Position numbers and translations under genes: made by a program. The notes below the pieces were generated by a model. The model had not been told where the DNA came from. It searched no databases and saw nothing but the letters and a program-made list of their open reading frames with translations. From positions 1 through 41,600 of IMG/VR virus record IMGVR_UViG_3300009481_000030: DNA of 41,600 nucleotides; one strand, given 5' to 3'. This DNA comes from a virus. This document shows, piece after piece, positions 33,463-41,600 of this stretch. The stretch's first letter is position 1. The number at the start of each line of letters is the position of its first letter.

Positions 33463-34629
33463 ATGGCCGCTAATAACAGAATTTTCTACGCCTGCCAAGC
33501 CGTAGGGATCAGGGAATGCTTCGTCACTGGCGATCCAGTAATGATCCACGGCGTTCAGAGCGTCGGAATAACAACAAACTTCAATCTGGAGCAAGCTTTT
33601 GAGCTTGGTATGATCCAGATTTACGAAAACATCGAAGGGCTTCCAGACGTAGAAGTTACTCTGGAAAAAGTTCTTGATGGATATCCCCTAATGTATCACC
33701 TCGCTAGTCCCACACCAGAGAGTGTAGGTATGGTGGGTAGATCAAAAGAGAGAAGCTGTCTAAGCTTAGGTATCTACAGCGATGCTATTGACGCTGTTTC
33801 AGGTGTCCCACCCGTCGAAGTTTACTGTTCCGGCATGTATATCGGAAACGTGAGCTACACCGTTCCAGTTGATGGAAACGCAACTGAGTCGATGACTCTT
33901 CAGGGTAACCATAAAGAGTGGCTGACTAGCAATCAAAACCTCACTAAAGCAATCACTGAAACCCTAGCCAAAATTGACGCTGCTCCGCAGGGCAAGGGTT
34001 CAGATGAGCCTAAAGCTTACACCCAAGCTAGTGGTGGTATTCAACGTAGAGAAAATGTTAGAATTGACAAGTCTGAATTTCCAGTGGCCGTCTACGGATG
34101 TAGTGGATCTGGTATCGGCAATGGTTGGGACGCAACTGGCAAAGTACCGAGAGTGCATTTCCAGAACTTCTCAGTCAGTACAGACTTCTCCCGTGAAGAC
34201 ATCCTTGAGCTTGGTCGTAAGATTCCTTACTACCGTGCTCCCGGATTCCCAATCGAAGTTACGACTGAGCTTGAAGCAATTGCGATCTCTGGCGACTTTG
34301 TTTCAGCGTATGAAGCTGGTAATCCCAATTTCTGGACTACCGGGCACGCTGATTACAATCCCTCAGCTTCTGGTGACAACACCGGACAAGAGGCGATTAG
34401 GATTTCACTGCAAGATGGTACTTGGTTAGACATGGGTAGAAAGAACAGACTCTCATCTGTAAGTTATGGTGGTGGTGACGCCGCCGGTGGCAATGTAAGT
34501 ATTTCTTATAGCTACACCAACTTTAACGACTTGGTTGTCTTGCATCCGCAAGACCCATACCAGAGTAGTTACACCACTCAGCAGAAGAAGTTCGTTGAGC
34601 ATACAACTACTGACAAATACGAAGAGTAA
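33463..34629 (+). CDS. Tail tube protein with two tube domains
   Basis: A 388-residue protein just upstream of the tape-measure module, with a strong ACAGGAGAGAATAAT leader. The segment QSVGITTNFNLEQAFELG (residues 32-49) followed by a G-L-P-x-V-E-V-T pattern is typical of tube proteins. The same pattern recurs at 234-272 (QNFSVSTDFSREDILELG, then GFPIEVTTELE). Each copy is followed by a beta segment, so the protein appears to be two fused tube domains, as in phage T5 pb6, which forms trimeric instead of hexameric rings. There is no sheath gene, which favours a siphovirus. Confidence 0.78.
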   Translation: MAANNRIFYACQAVGIRECFVTGDPVMIHGVQSVGITTNFNLEQAFELGMIQIYENIEGLPDVEVTLEKVLDGYPLMYHLASPTPESVGMVGRSKERSCLSLGIYSDAIDAVSGVPPVEVYCSGMYIGNVSYTVPVDGNATESMTLQGNHKEWLTSNQNLTKAITETLAKIDAAPQGKGSDEPKAYTQASGGIQRRENVRIDKSEFPVAVYGCSGSGIGNGWDATGKVPRVHFQNFSVSTDFSREDILELGRKIPYYRAPGFPIEVTTELEAIAISGDFVSAYEAGNPNFWTTGHADYNPSASGDNTGQEAIRISLQDGTWLDMGRKNRLSSVSYGGGDAAGGNVSISYSYTNFNDLVVLHPQDPYQSSYTTQQKKFVEHTTTDKYEE

Positions 34630-34631
34630 GT

Positions 34632-34652
34632 TTGGTGGGCTTTTGCCACCAA
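34632..34652 (+). other. Hairpin after the tail tube gene
   Basis: A 7-bp stem, TTGGTGG (34632-34638) with CCACCAA (34646-34652), two bases after the tube stop codon. No T run follows, so it is unlikely to be a full terminator. It may protect the tube mRNA 3' end or partly limit read-through. Confidence 0.6.
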
Positions 34653-34661
34653 GGACAAAAT

Positions 34662-34706
34662 AGGGCCAACTGCGATAGCTAACTAGGATAGCAAGTACGC
34701 GGCCTT
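34662..34706 (+). other. Structured leader element, possible regulatory RNA
   Basis: AGGGCC (34662-34667) can pair with GGCCTT (34701-34706). Inside, GCG (34672-34674) can pair with CGC (34698-34700), and GCTA (34678-34681) with TAGC (34689-34692). This gives a three-part stem of about 45 bases just before the ribosome site of the 17-codon leader frame. No known riboswitch is recognised. Confidence 0.4.
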
Positions 34707-34728
34707 ATTTAAGGAAGGAATATAACTT

Positions 34729-34782
34729 ATGAAAGACTCAAAGCACTCCCGTTTCGTGAGGTATCGGAATGAACCAACATGA
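34729..34782 (+). CDS. 17-aa leader peptide upstream of the pre-tape-measure gene
   Basis: The frame MKDSKHSRFVRYRNEPT has an AAGGAAGGA ribosome site nine bases upstream, stronger than that of the gene it overlaps. It ends in TGA at 34780-34782, 14 bases inside the next gene (start 34769). Such an arrangement can couple translation of the downstream gene. The peptide is basic and no function is suggested. Confidence 0.42.
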   Translation: MKDSKHSRFVRYRNEPT

Positions 34783-35818
34783 GCGGGAGTACTTTATATC
34801 TAGGATACGCTCCGGCAATGTTATTATTAGGAAGAAGGGTCTTAAGCTAATTATAACTCCGCCAACCTTGGATCAAGCAATTGATTCGTGTGCGGTATAT
34901 GACGATGCATACCGCCACGCGGAAGTCGAGGGCGTAATGACTGAATCGGAAATGGAACAGTGGATGATTCAGAAGGGATTTTGGTCCCATGAGGATGAAG
35001 AGAAGATAGAAGGACTGAAAAAGGAAGTAGAAAGATGCAAAATTGAAATATATAATGCAAGAAACAACGAGGAACTAGCCGCTAGGATTAGGCTGTATAT
35101 TAGAGCGGGGGAGCAGCAGATGATAGGGCAGCTCTCCAAAAAAAGAATATACAGCTCTAATACCTGTGAGGGTAGAGCCACTGTTGAGAAGTTTTGTCAC
35201 TTGATTCGTACATGTACAATGTTAGATGACAAGATTTACGATTTTGAAGAATTATCCGTAGAGTATGTAATGTCCTGTTTTCAGGATGAACTTTGTTCAG
35301 ATACAGAACTGAGAGAATTGGCTAGGAATGAACCTTGGAAATCATTGTGGGTGATGCGCGAAGCGGCCAACGCCCCGCTGTTTCCAAACCATGTTGGAGA
35401 TTTAGAACTGACCAATAATCAAAAAGGGCTAATCATCTGGTCTCAAACGTATGATAATATACAAGAGTCCCTAGATTGCCCTTCTAAGGATGTTATAGAG
35501 GATGACGACATGCTTGACGGATGGTTTATTGTACAGGGACAGAAAAGAGATAAGGAGAAGTCTGAGCAGGAATTCGAGAACTCAACCCGGAATGAGAAGA
35601 TTAAGAATTCTCCCGAAGTGTTTATTTTTGCAAACACCGAAAGAGATAAGGACAGAATAGATAATATGAATGATGTAGGTGGCAGGGTGGTTAAAGCCCA
35701 AAGGGAAGCTTTAATGAAAAGGGGTTCAGGCTCTACTGCCCAAAACGAATTCCAAGACGAGAAAATAAAATTTAATCAGATGAGTAACCAACAATTCAAA
35801 GGAAAATTTGGAGGGTAA
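34769..35818 (+). CDS. Pre-tape-measure protein A, probable tail assembly chaperone
   Basis: A 349-residue protein starting MNQHEREYFISRIRSG with GAGG eight bases upstream. It lies between tube and tape measure, where phages encode tail assembly chaperones. Residues 54-96 (EGVMTESEMEQWMIQKGFW, then a charged helix) and a later CHLIRTCTMLDD segment match the protein at 36193, so the two are paralogues. The C-terminal third is charged and flexible and ends SNQQFKGKFGG. It overlaps the 17-codon leader frame. Chaperone role inferred from position. Confidence 0.58.
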   Translation: MNQHEREYFISRIRSGNVIIRKKGLKLIITPPTLDQAIDSCAVYDDAYRHAEVEGVMTESEMEQWMIQKGFWSHEDEEKIEGLKKEVERCKIEIYNARNNEELAARIRLYIRAGEQQMIGQLSKKRIYSSNTCEGRATVEKFCHLIRTCTMLDDKIYDFEELSVEYVMSCFQDELCSDTELRELARNEPWKSLWVMREAANAPLFPNHVGDLELTNNQKGLIIWSQTYDNIQESLDCPSKDVIEDDDMLDGWFIVQGQKRDKEKSEQEFENSTRNEKIKNSPEVFIFANTERDKDRIDNMNDVGGRVVKAQREALMKRGSGSTAQNEFQDEKIKFNQMSNQQFKGKFGG

Positions 35819-35819
35819 A

Positions 35820-36191
35820 ATGGACAAAAATGATTACGTTGATTTAGTCAGGCAGAGGTCAGACTATAAGCAGCAGAGGCAAGATAAGTATAAGGTAGAT
35901 TCAAAAGACAGACTATCTAAGATACTTAAGAAGAAAATCGAAACAACCATGATTGGGGCTTTGAGTAGTCTTGAAGAACACTTTGGCTTTTTGTGGGATT
36001 CCCCCCAAGGCGAAACTCTTTCTGAGGAGCAAGCCGTTATGAGGGATCTTTTCCAAAAGGTAAGGTCGGAGATACTAGACAAAGGAAACAATCAAGCCCG
36101 CAACGTAGATGCAGAGTTAGCACAATACGAAGTGGAGTGGTTGAAATATTCGATGAAAATACCTGTAGTTTCTAAAAATGAGGAGGAATAA
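35820..36191 (+). CDS. Pre-tape-measure protein B, 123 aa
   Basis: The start at 35820 (MDKNDYVDLVRQRSDYKQQR) is chosen because GGAGG lies five bases upstream; an ATG four codons earlier lies inside the preceding gene. A basic N-terminal helix (YKQQRQDKYKVDSKDRLSKI) is followed by a helical body with LFQKVRSEILDKGNNQARN and an acidic end. No family is recognised. It sits between two paralogous genes, so it may be a partner of both in tail assembly. Confidence 0.58.
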   Translation: MDKNDYVDLVRQRSDYKQQRQDKYKVDSKDRLSKILKKKIETTMIGALSSLEEHFGFLWDSPQGETLSEEQAVMRDLFQKVRSEILDKGNNQARNVDAELAQYEVEWLKYSMKIPVVSKNEEE

Positions 36192-36192
36192 G

Positions 36193-37059
36193 ATGGCCAA
36201 GGAAAAAGAAAAGACCGTAGATGTTAAGATTGGGGACAGAGTGGAAAAGGTTGTCGTTAGACGACCCGGAAACACCGTCATGAATCAGGCCCAGAAAGTT
36301 GGAGCCAAGGTTTGGACAGAGTGTGTTCGGGATGGAATTATGACAAAAAAAGAGCTAGAGAACTTCATGAAAGATCAGGGCATCTGGAATGAAGGAAAAG
36401 ATCTAGAGCAGGAAAAGATAGTAAAGAAAATATCTTCCCTTGAAAAAGAGCTTTATTTTGGTGGTAAGACAGGGAAGATGAAAGCCTCCAAAGGCAAGGA
36501 GATAGCCATCAATATGAGGAGAGAAAGAATTAAGCTGCGTAACCTTCTAGCTCAGAAGTTGGGACTAGAACAAAACACAGCGGAAGCTCTCTCTGAAAAC
36601 GCCAAGTTTGATTTCTTGGTTGCAAGCTGTACTTTTCGTGAGGATGGTGCCACGAAAGTGTATGCAAACATGGAAGAATATAATGCCAAGGCGGATGAAG
36701 AAATCGCTTTCGAGGCTGCTACAGCGTTAGCGGCTTTGACATATTCCGTTGATAAAGATTTTGAAGAAAAGCTACCAGAAAATCAGTTTCTCAGGAGGTT
36801 TAAGTTTGTCGATGAAGACCTTAGCTTGGTAAATACCGATGGTGAGACTGTTGACACTGACGGCAAGCGTATTGACGATTCCGGCTACTACCTCAATGAG
36901 GATGGCTTAAGAACCGACCAAGATGGCAACCCCTTGGACGAGAATGGGAACTTTGTCCCTACCGTAGTCTACCTAGACGATAATGGAAAACCCATTAAAA
37001 TCGAGGAGGACGAAGAAGTTACAGAAGCACCAGAACCAGAAGACAAAACGGAAAGATAA
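36193..37059 (+). CDS. Pre-tape-measure protein C, paralogue of A
   Basis: A 288-residue protein. The start at 36193 (MAKEKEKTVDVKIGDRVEKV) has GAGGAGG upstream and follows the previous stop by one base. Residues 47-88 (DGIMTKKELENFMKDQGIWN) and SENAKFDFLVASCTFREDG match protein A. The C-terminal 75 residues hold DG/NG turn repeats (VNTDGETVDTDGKRID; LDENGNFVPTVVYLDDNGKP) and an acidic end. A tail assembly chaperone or tape-measure partner is likely by position. Confidence 0.58.
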   Translation: MAKEKEKTVDVKIGDRVEKVVVRRPGNTVMNQAQKVGAKVWTECVRDGIMTKKELENFMKDQGIWNEGKDLEQEKIVKKISSLEKELYFGGKTGKMKASKGKEIAINMRRERIKLRNLLAQKLGLEQNTAEALSENAKFDFLVASCTFREDGATKVYANMEEYNAKADEEIAFEAATALAALTYSVDKDFEEKLPENQFLRRFKFVDEDLSLVNTDGETVDTDGKRIDDSGYYLNEDGLRTDQDGNPLDENGNFVPTVVYLDDNGKPIKIEEDEEVTEAPEPEDKTER

Positions 37060-37095
37060 ATGGATAGTGTGGTCGAATATCACAAAGGCTAAACA

Positions 37096-40000
37096 ATGTC
37101 TAAATTCGTACTGACTGCACAACTCCAGCTACAAGCACCAACAAACGTAGCTAATGTTTCGCGGCAGATCCAGCAACAATTGCGAGGAGCAACGGTTCCT
37201 GTAAATGTTCAGGGGTCTAGGCAAGCTGCAACCCAGCTTAATAAGGTAAATGCGGCCACTAAACAGGTGACCTCATCAGCCGGTAAGATGGGAGCAGCTT
37301 TCGCGGGGTCCATTAAGCGTTTTGCGGCGTTTTCTATAGCTACGAGGGCCATAGGCCTTTTAACTCGTGGCCTTGGTGATGCTGTATCTGAAGCAGTTGC
37401 ATTTGAGCGTGAGCTAATCAAGATCTCGCAGGTTTCTGGGAAAACCATGCAGGAACTGAAAGGTTTGACTGGTACAATCAGTAACCTTTCTACTGCTTTG
37501 GGGGTCAGCTCAAAGTCATTAATTGGCGTCAGTAGAATCTTAACTCAGGCGGGTCTTTCCGCCTCAGACACTGAAGTTGCACTCTCAGCTTTAGCAAAGT
37601 CTTCTCTTGCCGCCACCTTCGACGATATTACACAGACCGCTGAAGGTGCTGTTGCTGTACTGAATCAGTTCAAGCAGGGGGCTGGAGCGTTGGAAGCACA
37701 GCTTGGTGCTATCAACGCCGTTGCCGGTAAATTTGCTGTTGAAGCCGGTGACTTAATATCTGTTATTAGACGTACCGGTGGTGTCTTTAAGGCCGCTGGT
37801 GGTGATCTAAACGAACTGATCGCCGTCTTTACATCCGTTAGAGCAACGACTCGTGAATCTGCCGAGTCTATCGCTACCGGTTTGAGAACTATTTTCACCA
37901 GAATTCAGCGACCAAAGACAATTGAGTTCCTAAAAGAGTATGGGGTTCAGTTGACAGACTTGGAAGGTAAGTTCGTTGGTCCGTATGAAGCTGTTCGTAG
38001 GTTGAGCAACGCTCTATCTGGATTAGAGCAAGGAGACCTAACGTTTATCAAGATAGCTGAACAGCTTGGTGGATTCCGACAAATCGGTAAAGTTCTCCCG
38101 TTGCTTAACGAGTTTTCCACCGCTCAAAAGGCGTTGAATGTAGCCCAAGAGGGAAGCTCGTCTCTAGCCAAAGATGCCGCCACCGCACAGCAGGCTCTCG
38201 CTGTACGTATCACCAAAGTGAAAGAAGAATTCATGGAGTTGATGCGTGGAATTGTCGGGAGTGAGTCCTTCCAGCTTATGGCTAGTGCTGCACTCAATAT
38301 GGCATCTGCTCTGATTAAGATGGCTGATGCTATTAAGCCACTCCTTCCCCTTCTTGCTGGCCTGATGGCCTTTAAGGTCGCCAAAGGTTTCGGCGGGTTT
38401 ATGGGCGGAATGATGGGTGGTATGAAGGGTGGCAGCATGAGGTTTAATAGGGGTGGCCTAGTCCCCGGATCTGGCAACACAGATACCGTACCCGCACTTC
38501 TCACCCCCGGAGAGTTTGTCATCCGTAAGAGTAGCGTGGGGGCCATTGGTGCCGAAAACCTAGCTGGTATGAATCGCTACGCCGCCGGTGGTAAGGTTAG
38601 GGTAGGGCGTGGAGCGTATAACCAAAATGCAAAAGCAGGCAAGAAGCCGATTAAACAACCCACCTTTAAGCTATCTCCACCCGGAACCGGCATAGGGGCG
38701 TTTGTGCAACAGCCAGCTCAGGGTACAGACGGTACAAAAAAAGCTACTAAAGATGCATTTGTAATACCACCCAGCAACGTTCTGGCTAAAAAATACGCAG
38801 CACAGGCAACAGGAGGTCAAATTCCTCCAGATGGATTTAAGGCAACCTTTTTGGGGGGCGCATACCCCACCTTTTATCCGGGGAAAGATGGAGCATCCAA
38901 AAACAAACTCATGCAGTCGGCTGCGTACAACCAAGCTATTCGTGGCGGTGTAAAGAATGCGATCTCAAGCGGATTAACTAAGATAGTAGAAACAGTGACA
39001 TCTCAAAAATTGCTTGATATTCCACCGGCCCTTGACTCCAACGAGGGTCTCCTGCAAGGGGCTATTTCCAACGCCACTAGTGATGTGAAGCTGACTTCTT
39101 CTATCGAGGGCTATCTGTTTGAGGGAATGATAACCGCTCTGACCGGAGCTGTTGCTGCTGGCGAGGGTGCCTTTTTTGACTTCCCAAGACGAAGTATTAT
39201 GGGTAGCAAAGAAAAGTTAGGAGCACTTTTTGGAGCAAACGTTGCGGGAATACAAAAAGCAGAAGCCAAGAGAGACGCTGCCAAGCTTGATGGTACACGA
39301 GGGATGACCAAGAAGGTTATCAACGACCTTCTTTCTGGAAATTTAGCAGAGGGTCTGGCAGGCGTTATGATGTACAACAAGGGTGGGCAAGTTGGAACCG
39401 ACACTGTACCGGCACTACTAACACCCGGAGAATTTGTTGTTAACAGAAAGTCTGCACAATCCATCGGGTACGCCAATCTATCCAATATGAACCGTTACGC
39501 TGCCGGTGGTAAGGTTAACGCAGGGCGTAATGCTTATGGAGGAGCGTTGGGAAGGGCTGGAGTTAGCTTTGGGTCGTTATCTGGAGGAACAAGTGATGCT
39601 GCTATCACTGGTAAAACACAGATACTCGCTGACTCGCTCAGTAAGGCGGGGATGAGCTTTAATCAGATAATTCAAGTCTTAGGCAAATTTAACACCGCTC
39701 TCGCAGGGGGAGCCACCAATCAGCAAGCATTAACTACATCCCTTAAGGGTAGTGGTCTTGGTCTCGTAAAAAACACGGCCACACAAGCAGCGAATACCGC
39801 TGCAACCAGCAGCAACACTGCGGCTGAAAATATGAACACCAAAGCGGATCTCGCGGCTGCGGCGGCATCAAACAAGAAAGCCCAAGCCGACATGGGCGGT
39901 GCCGGTATGATGAAGGGCATGATGATGATGAGCATGGTGTCTATGGCTGGCTCTATGGTTGACGCTGACACCACAATGGGTAAAATTACGAATCGCTTTA

Positions 40001-41600
40001 CCAATTTGGCTATGCAGCTTATGATGGTCATGATGGCTCTTGAAGCTTTTGGTATTTCTTTAAACAAGGCGAGTATCATGAACCTCATGAGTGGTAAAAC
40101 CCTCGGAGGTAGAAGCCTAGGTGGAATGGTTGGCGGTAGCAAGGGTAGGATGATGAGTACTGGTGCAGGAGCATTTGGTAGGGGCGGGCCGCAGTACGTC
40201 AAAGGTACTGGACTTAGAGGTATGGGGTCAAACTGGTCAAGATCGGGGGGTATGACGTTTAGTAAGGGCATGGGCGGATTCAAGGTCGGAGGCAAAGGCC
40301 TCATGGGCGGAGCCAAAAGTATGATGGGCGGAGGAATGAGAATGGCCGGTGGAGGACTCCAAGCTGCACTTGGCGGCATAACATCCGCTGCCGCCCCCGT
40401 TGCTGGAGCACTTGCAGCCATAGCCGCTCCGGTTGCTGTTGCTACCCTTGGGTTTAAGTTATTCGCCGGAGTTATTGACGACCTAAACAATTATGCCGAA
40501 AAAAGAAAGAAAGCAGTAGAAGAGGGCAATGTTGCTGAAGCTCAGAGAATATCTGGCCTACAAGCTGGTAGCAAAGCGGCAGATAAGCTAGGTGTGGCAA
40601 TGGTTGCTGGTGGGGCTGCTATTGGCTTTGCTTTTGGCGGTCCTTTTGGGGCTGCTATTGGAGCTGCTGTTGGTGCAGTTGCTGGCCTGACCGTTAAGAT
40701 TCTTAACGATCTCATCCCCGGTATGGACAAAATGCTGGTCACTATGATGAGCTGGTTTGGTGGTGACACTTGGGACACCATTCAGGCCAGAGCCAAGGTA
40801 GAAGCTCAGGCAGCAGCGATGACTAAACAGTTGGCCGCTGCCAGCAAGGAAGCCGCCGAGTCTTTGCAGGCTGTTAGGGATGGCAATATGACCCTTGCTG
40901 AGGCGATGCAGGGGGGTTCAATCCAAGCGGCTGAGCAAGCTTTCCTCGGTAGACGCAAGGGCGTTCAAGAGTTTGAATCGGCTAACATGGATAACTATAG
41001 CACCGGAGCCGGGGCTTACGGTAGGGATGTTTGGGCGAATCTATCCCTTGGGTGGGGGGAGAGTTCCGAAGAGAAAAATACAAGACTCGGAGAGGAAGAG
41101 AAAGCAAAACGGGCAGAACTAGACAAGCAGGGCGATGAACTAGTAAAATCAAACAAGCCCTTTATCACCATGATGATGAGACAAGCTGCTGCCACGGGCC
41201 AAAGCTGGGATCAAGTTCTTGACGAGCTGCAACAAAGAATCCCCGGAACCGCTGCCCATATCATCAAAAAGGGTCAAGGCGATTTCATAAGGGAGATGGG
41301 AAACATAACCAAAGAGATGGAAAGGTTTAAGAAAGCTTTTGCCGCAATGAATCTTGGTTTGCGAGACGTTACCGCCACGGCTGGAGCCGCTGCTTTGGGG
41401 ATCACAAGCTTTGGTAAGAATATGCAGGTTGGTGCTATTCCCGCTGAGCAGTCCATGTCATTACTGGAGGCTGCTGCTACTGATGTTGGTGCTGCCCTAA
41501 CCGAAGCTCAGGTAGACACGGCCATGAAGGATGTTAGCGACACCATGAAGGCTTTTGGGGCAACTAAGGATCAGGTGGATAAGTTTACAGAGAACATGGG
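37096..41600 (+). CDS. Tape measure protein, 3' end beyond window
   Basis: Open from ATG at 37096 (AAAGG eight bases upstream) to the last base, 1501 complete codons, with no stop. It starts MSKFVLTAQLQLQAPTNVAN. Residues about 85-330 (AFERELIKISQVSGKTMQEL, AAGGDLNELIAVFTSVRATT, RTIFTRIQRPKTIEFLKEYG) match the TP901-type tape-measure N-terminal domain. Two copies of the TDTVPALLTPGEFV motif follow. Two hydrophobic segments lie at about 1092-1125 and 1166-1205. The protein sets tail length and travels down the tail lumen. Regions rich in M and G (MGGMMGGMKGG) separate the domains. Confidence 0.93.
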   Translation, partial: MSKFVLTAQLQLQAPTNVANVSRQIQQQLRGATVPVNVQGSRQAATQLNKVNAATKQVTSSAGKMGAAFAGSIKRFAAFSIATRAIGLLTRGLGDAVSEAVAFERELIKISQVSGKTMQELKGLTGTISNLSTALGVSSKSLIGVSRILTQAGLSASDTEVALSALAKSSLAATFDDITQTAEGAVAVLNQFKQGAGALEAQLGAINAVAGKFAVEAGDLISVIRRTGGVFKAAGGDLNELIAVFTSVRATTRESAESIATGLRTIFTRIQRPKTIEFLKEYGVQLTDLEGKFVGPYEAVRRLSNALSGLEQGDLTFIKIAEQLGGFRQIGKVLPLLNEFSTAQKALNVAQEGSSSLAKDAATAQQALAVRITKVKEEFMELMRGIVGSESFQLMASAALNMASALIKMADAIKPLLPLLAGLMAFKVAKGFGGFMGGMMGGMKGGSMRFNRGGLVPGSGNTDTVPALLTPGEFVIRKSSVGAIGAENLAGMNRYAAGGKVRVGRGAYNQNAKAGKKPIKQPTFKLSPPGTGIGAFVQQPAQGTDGTKKATKDAFVIPPSNVLAKKYAAQATGGQIPPDGFKATFLGGAYPTFYPGKDGASKNKLMQSAAYNQAIRGGVKNAISSGLTKIVETVTSQKLLDIPPALDSNEGLLQGAISNATSDVKLTSSIEGYLFEGMITALTGAVAAGEGAFFDFPRRSIMGSKEKLGALFGANVAGIQKAEAKRDAAKLDGTRGMTKKVINDLLSGNLAEGLAGVMMYNKGGQVGTDTVPALLTPGEFVVNRKSAQSIGYANLSNMNRYAAGGKVNAGRNAYGGALGRAGVSFGSLSGGTSDAAITGKTQILADSLSKAGMSFNQIIQVLGKFNTALAGGATNQQALTTSLKGSGLGLVKNTATQAANTAATSSNTAAENMNTKADLAAAAASNKKAQADMGGAGMMKGMMMMSMVSMAGSMVDADTTMGKITNRFTNLAMQLMMVMMALEAFGISLNKASIMNLMSGKTLGGRSLGGMVGGSKGRMMSTGAGAFGRGGPQYVKGTGLRGMGSNWSRSGGMTFSKGMGGFKVGGKGLMGGAKSMMGGGMRMAGGGLQAALGGITSAAAPVAGALAAIAAPVAVATLGFKLFAGVIDDLNNYAEKRKKAVEEGNVAEAQRISGLQAGSKAADKLGVAMVAGGAAIGFAFGGPFGAAIGAAVGAVAGLTVKILNDLIPGMDKMLVTMMSWFGGDTWDTIQARAKVEAQAAAMTKQLAAASKEAAESLQAVRDGNMTLAEAMQGGSIQAAEQAFLGRRKGVQEFESANMDNYSTGAGAYGRDVWANLSLGWGESSEEKNTRLGEEEKAKRAELDKQGDELVKSNKPFITMMMRQAAATGQSWDQVLDELQQRIPGTAAHIIKKGQGDFIREMGNITKEMERFKKAFAAMNLGLRDVTATAGAAALGITSFGKNMQVGAIPAEQSMSLLEAAATDVGAALTEAQVDTAMKDVSDTMKAFGATKDQVDKFTENM
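38448..38604 (+). repeat. Tape-measure TPGEFV module, copy 1
   Basis: Encodes GGLVPGSGNTDTVPALLTPG, then EFVIRKSSV and a NLAGMNRYAAGGKV segment. It matches copy 2 at 39373-39516 across about 45 residues. This motif recurs in many phage tape measure proteins. Confidence 0.8.
39373..39516 (+). repeat. Tape-measure TPGEFV module, copy 2
   Basis: Encodes NKGGQVGTDTVPALLTPGEF, then VVNRKSAQSIGYANLSNM and NRYAAGGKVN, about 930 bases after copy 1. The two copies share order and core residues but differ in many codons, so the duplication is old. Confidence 0.8.

Noticed and set aside
34630-34728. tRNA gene or terminator after the tube gene
   Set aside because: No cloverleaf or T-loop sequence could be found, and the hairpin has no T run.
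35800-36200. Programmed frameshift between the pre-tape-measure genes
   Set aside because: Each gene has its own ribosome site and the stops and starts are separated by one base; no slippery heptamer with an overlapping downstream frame was seen.
39720-40490. Long minus-strand reading frame of 256 codons, very proline-rich
   Set aside because: It lies fully antisense to the tape measure gene, has no ribosome site, and its proline/alanine bias is what the glycine- and alanine-rich sense codons produce in reverse.
1-41600. Integrase, excisionase, repressor or attachment site for lysogeny
   Set aside because: None was recognised in this window; lifestyle cannot be decided from this segment.

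Overview
This window is part of the genome of a tailed double-stranded DNA phage (Caudoviricetes). It contains a terminase, portal, prohead protease/scaffold, capsid, neck, tail tube and tape-measure series. A tail-tube gene lies directly before the tape-measure module and no tail-sheath gene is present, so the particle is probably a siphovirus. The host is most likely a bacterium using ordinary Shine-Dalgarno sites and a sigma70-type polymerase, because the left-end promoters are exact TTGACA/TATAAT matches. I cannot name the host. No integrase, repressor, replication gene or tRNA is visible here.

Layout. Bases 1-1837 are transcribed leftward and hold very small genes of unknown function (23 to 102 codons). 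Five consensus promoters with a recurring untranslated leader drive them. Three of the genes encode 23-32 residue peptides that look like single membrane segments. Bases 1838-2160 form a gene-free divergent control region. From 2207 to the window end every gene reads rightward. Bases 2207-9148 hold a small acidic protein, a fibre-tip-like protein, a gp55-like sigma factor, a probable small terminase subunit, GDP-mannose 4,6-dehydratase, an HNH nuclease, an ERCC4-type nuclease, a ClpP-like protease and the large terminase. Bases 9213-14490 hold the portal, a prohead protease fused to a scaffold (with an internal start for the scaffold alone), a decoration-like protein and the major capsid protein, closed by a strong terminator. 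Bases 14608-30967 hold two fibre modules, including proteins of 1848 and 2235 residues, around small neck/baseplate-like genes. Bases 31018-34629 hold neck and tail-completion candidates and a tail tube protein with two tube domains. Bases 34729-41600 hold three pre-tape-measure genes, two of them paralogous, and a tape measure protein that runs off the window.

How it works together. The left-end genes use host-type promoters. The rightward genes are preceded in six of the larger intergenic gaps by a -10-only motif (consensus TGTGTATAAT) with no TTGACA box, and a gp55-like sigma factor with only a region-2-like segment is encoded in the first of these units. The inference is an early-to-late switch in which the phage sigma redirects host polymerase to the virion genes. 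The two fibre modules share the same pair of N-terminal anchor domains, but the long repeat-rich shaft sits on opposite anchors in the two modules, which suggests duplication followed by domain exchange.
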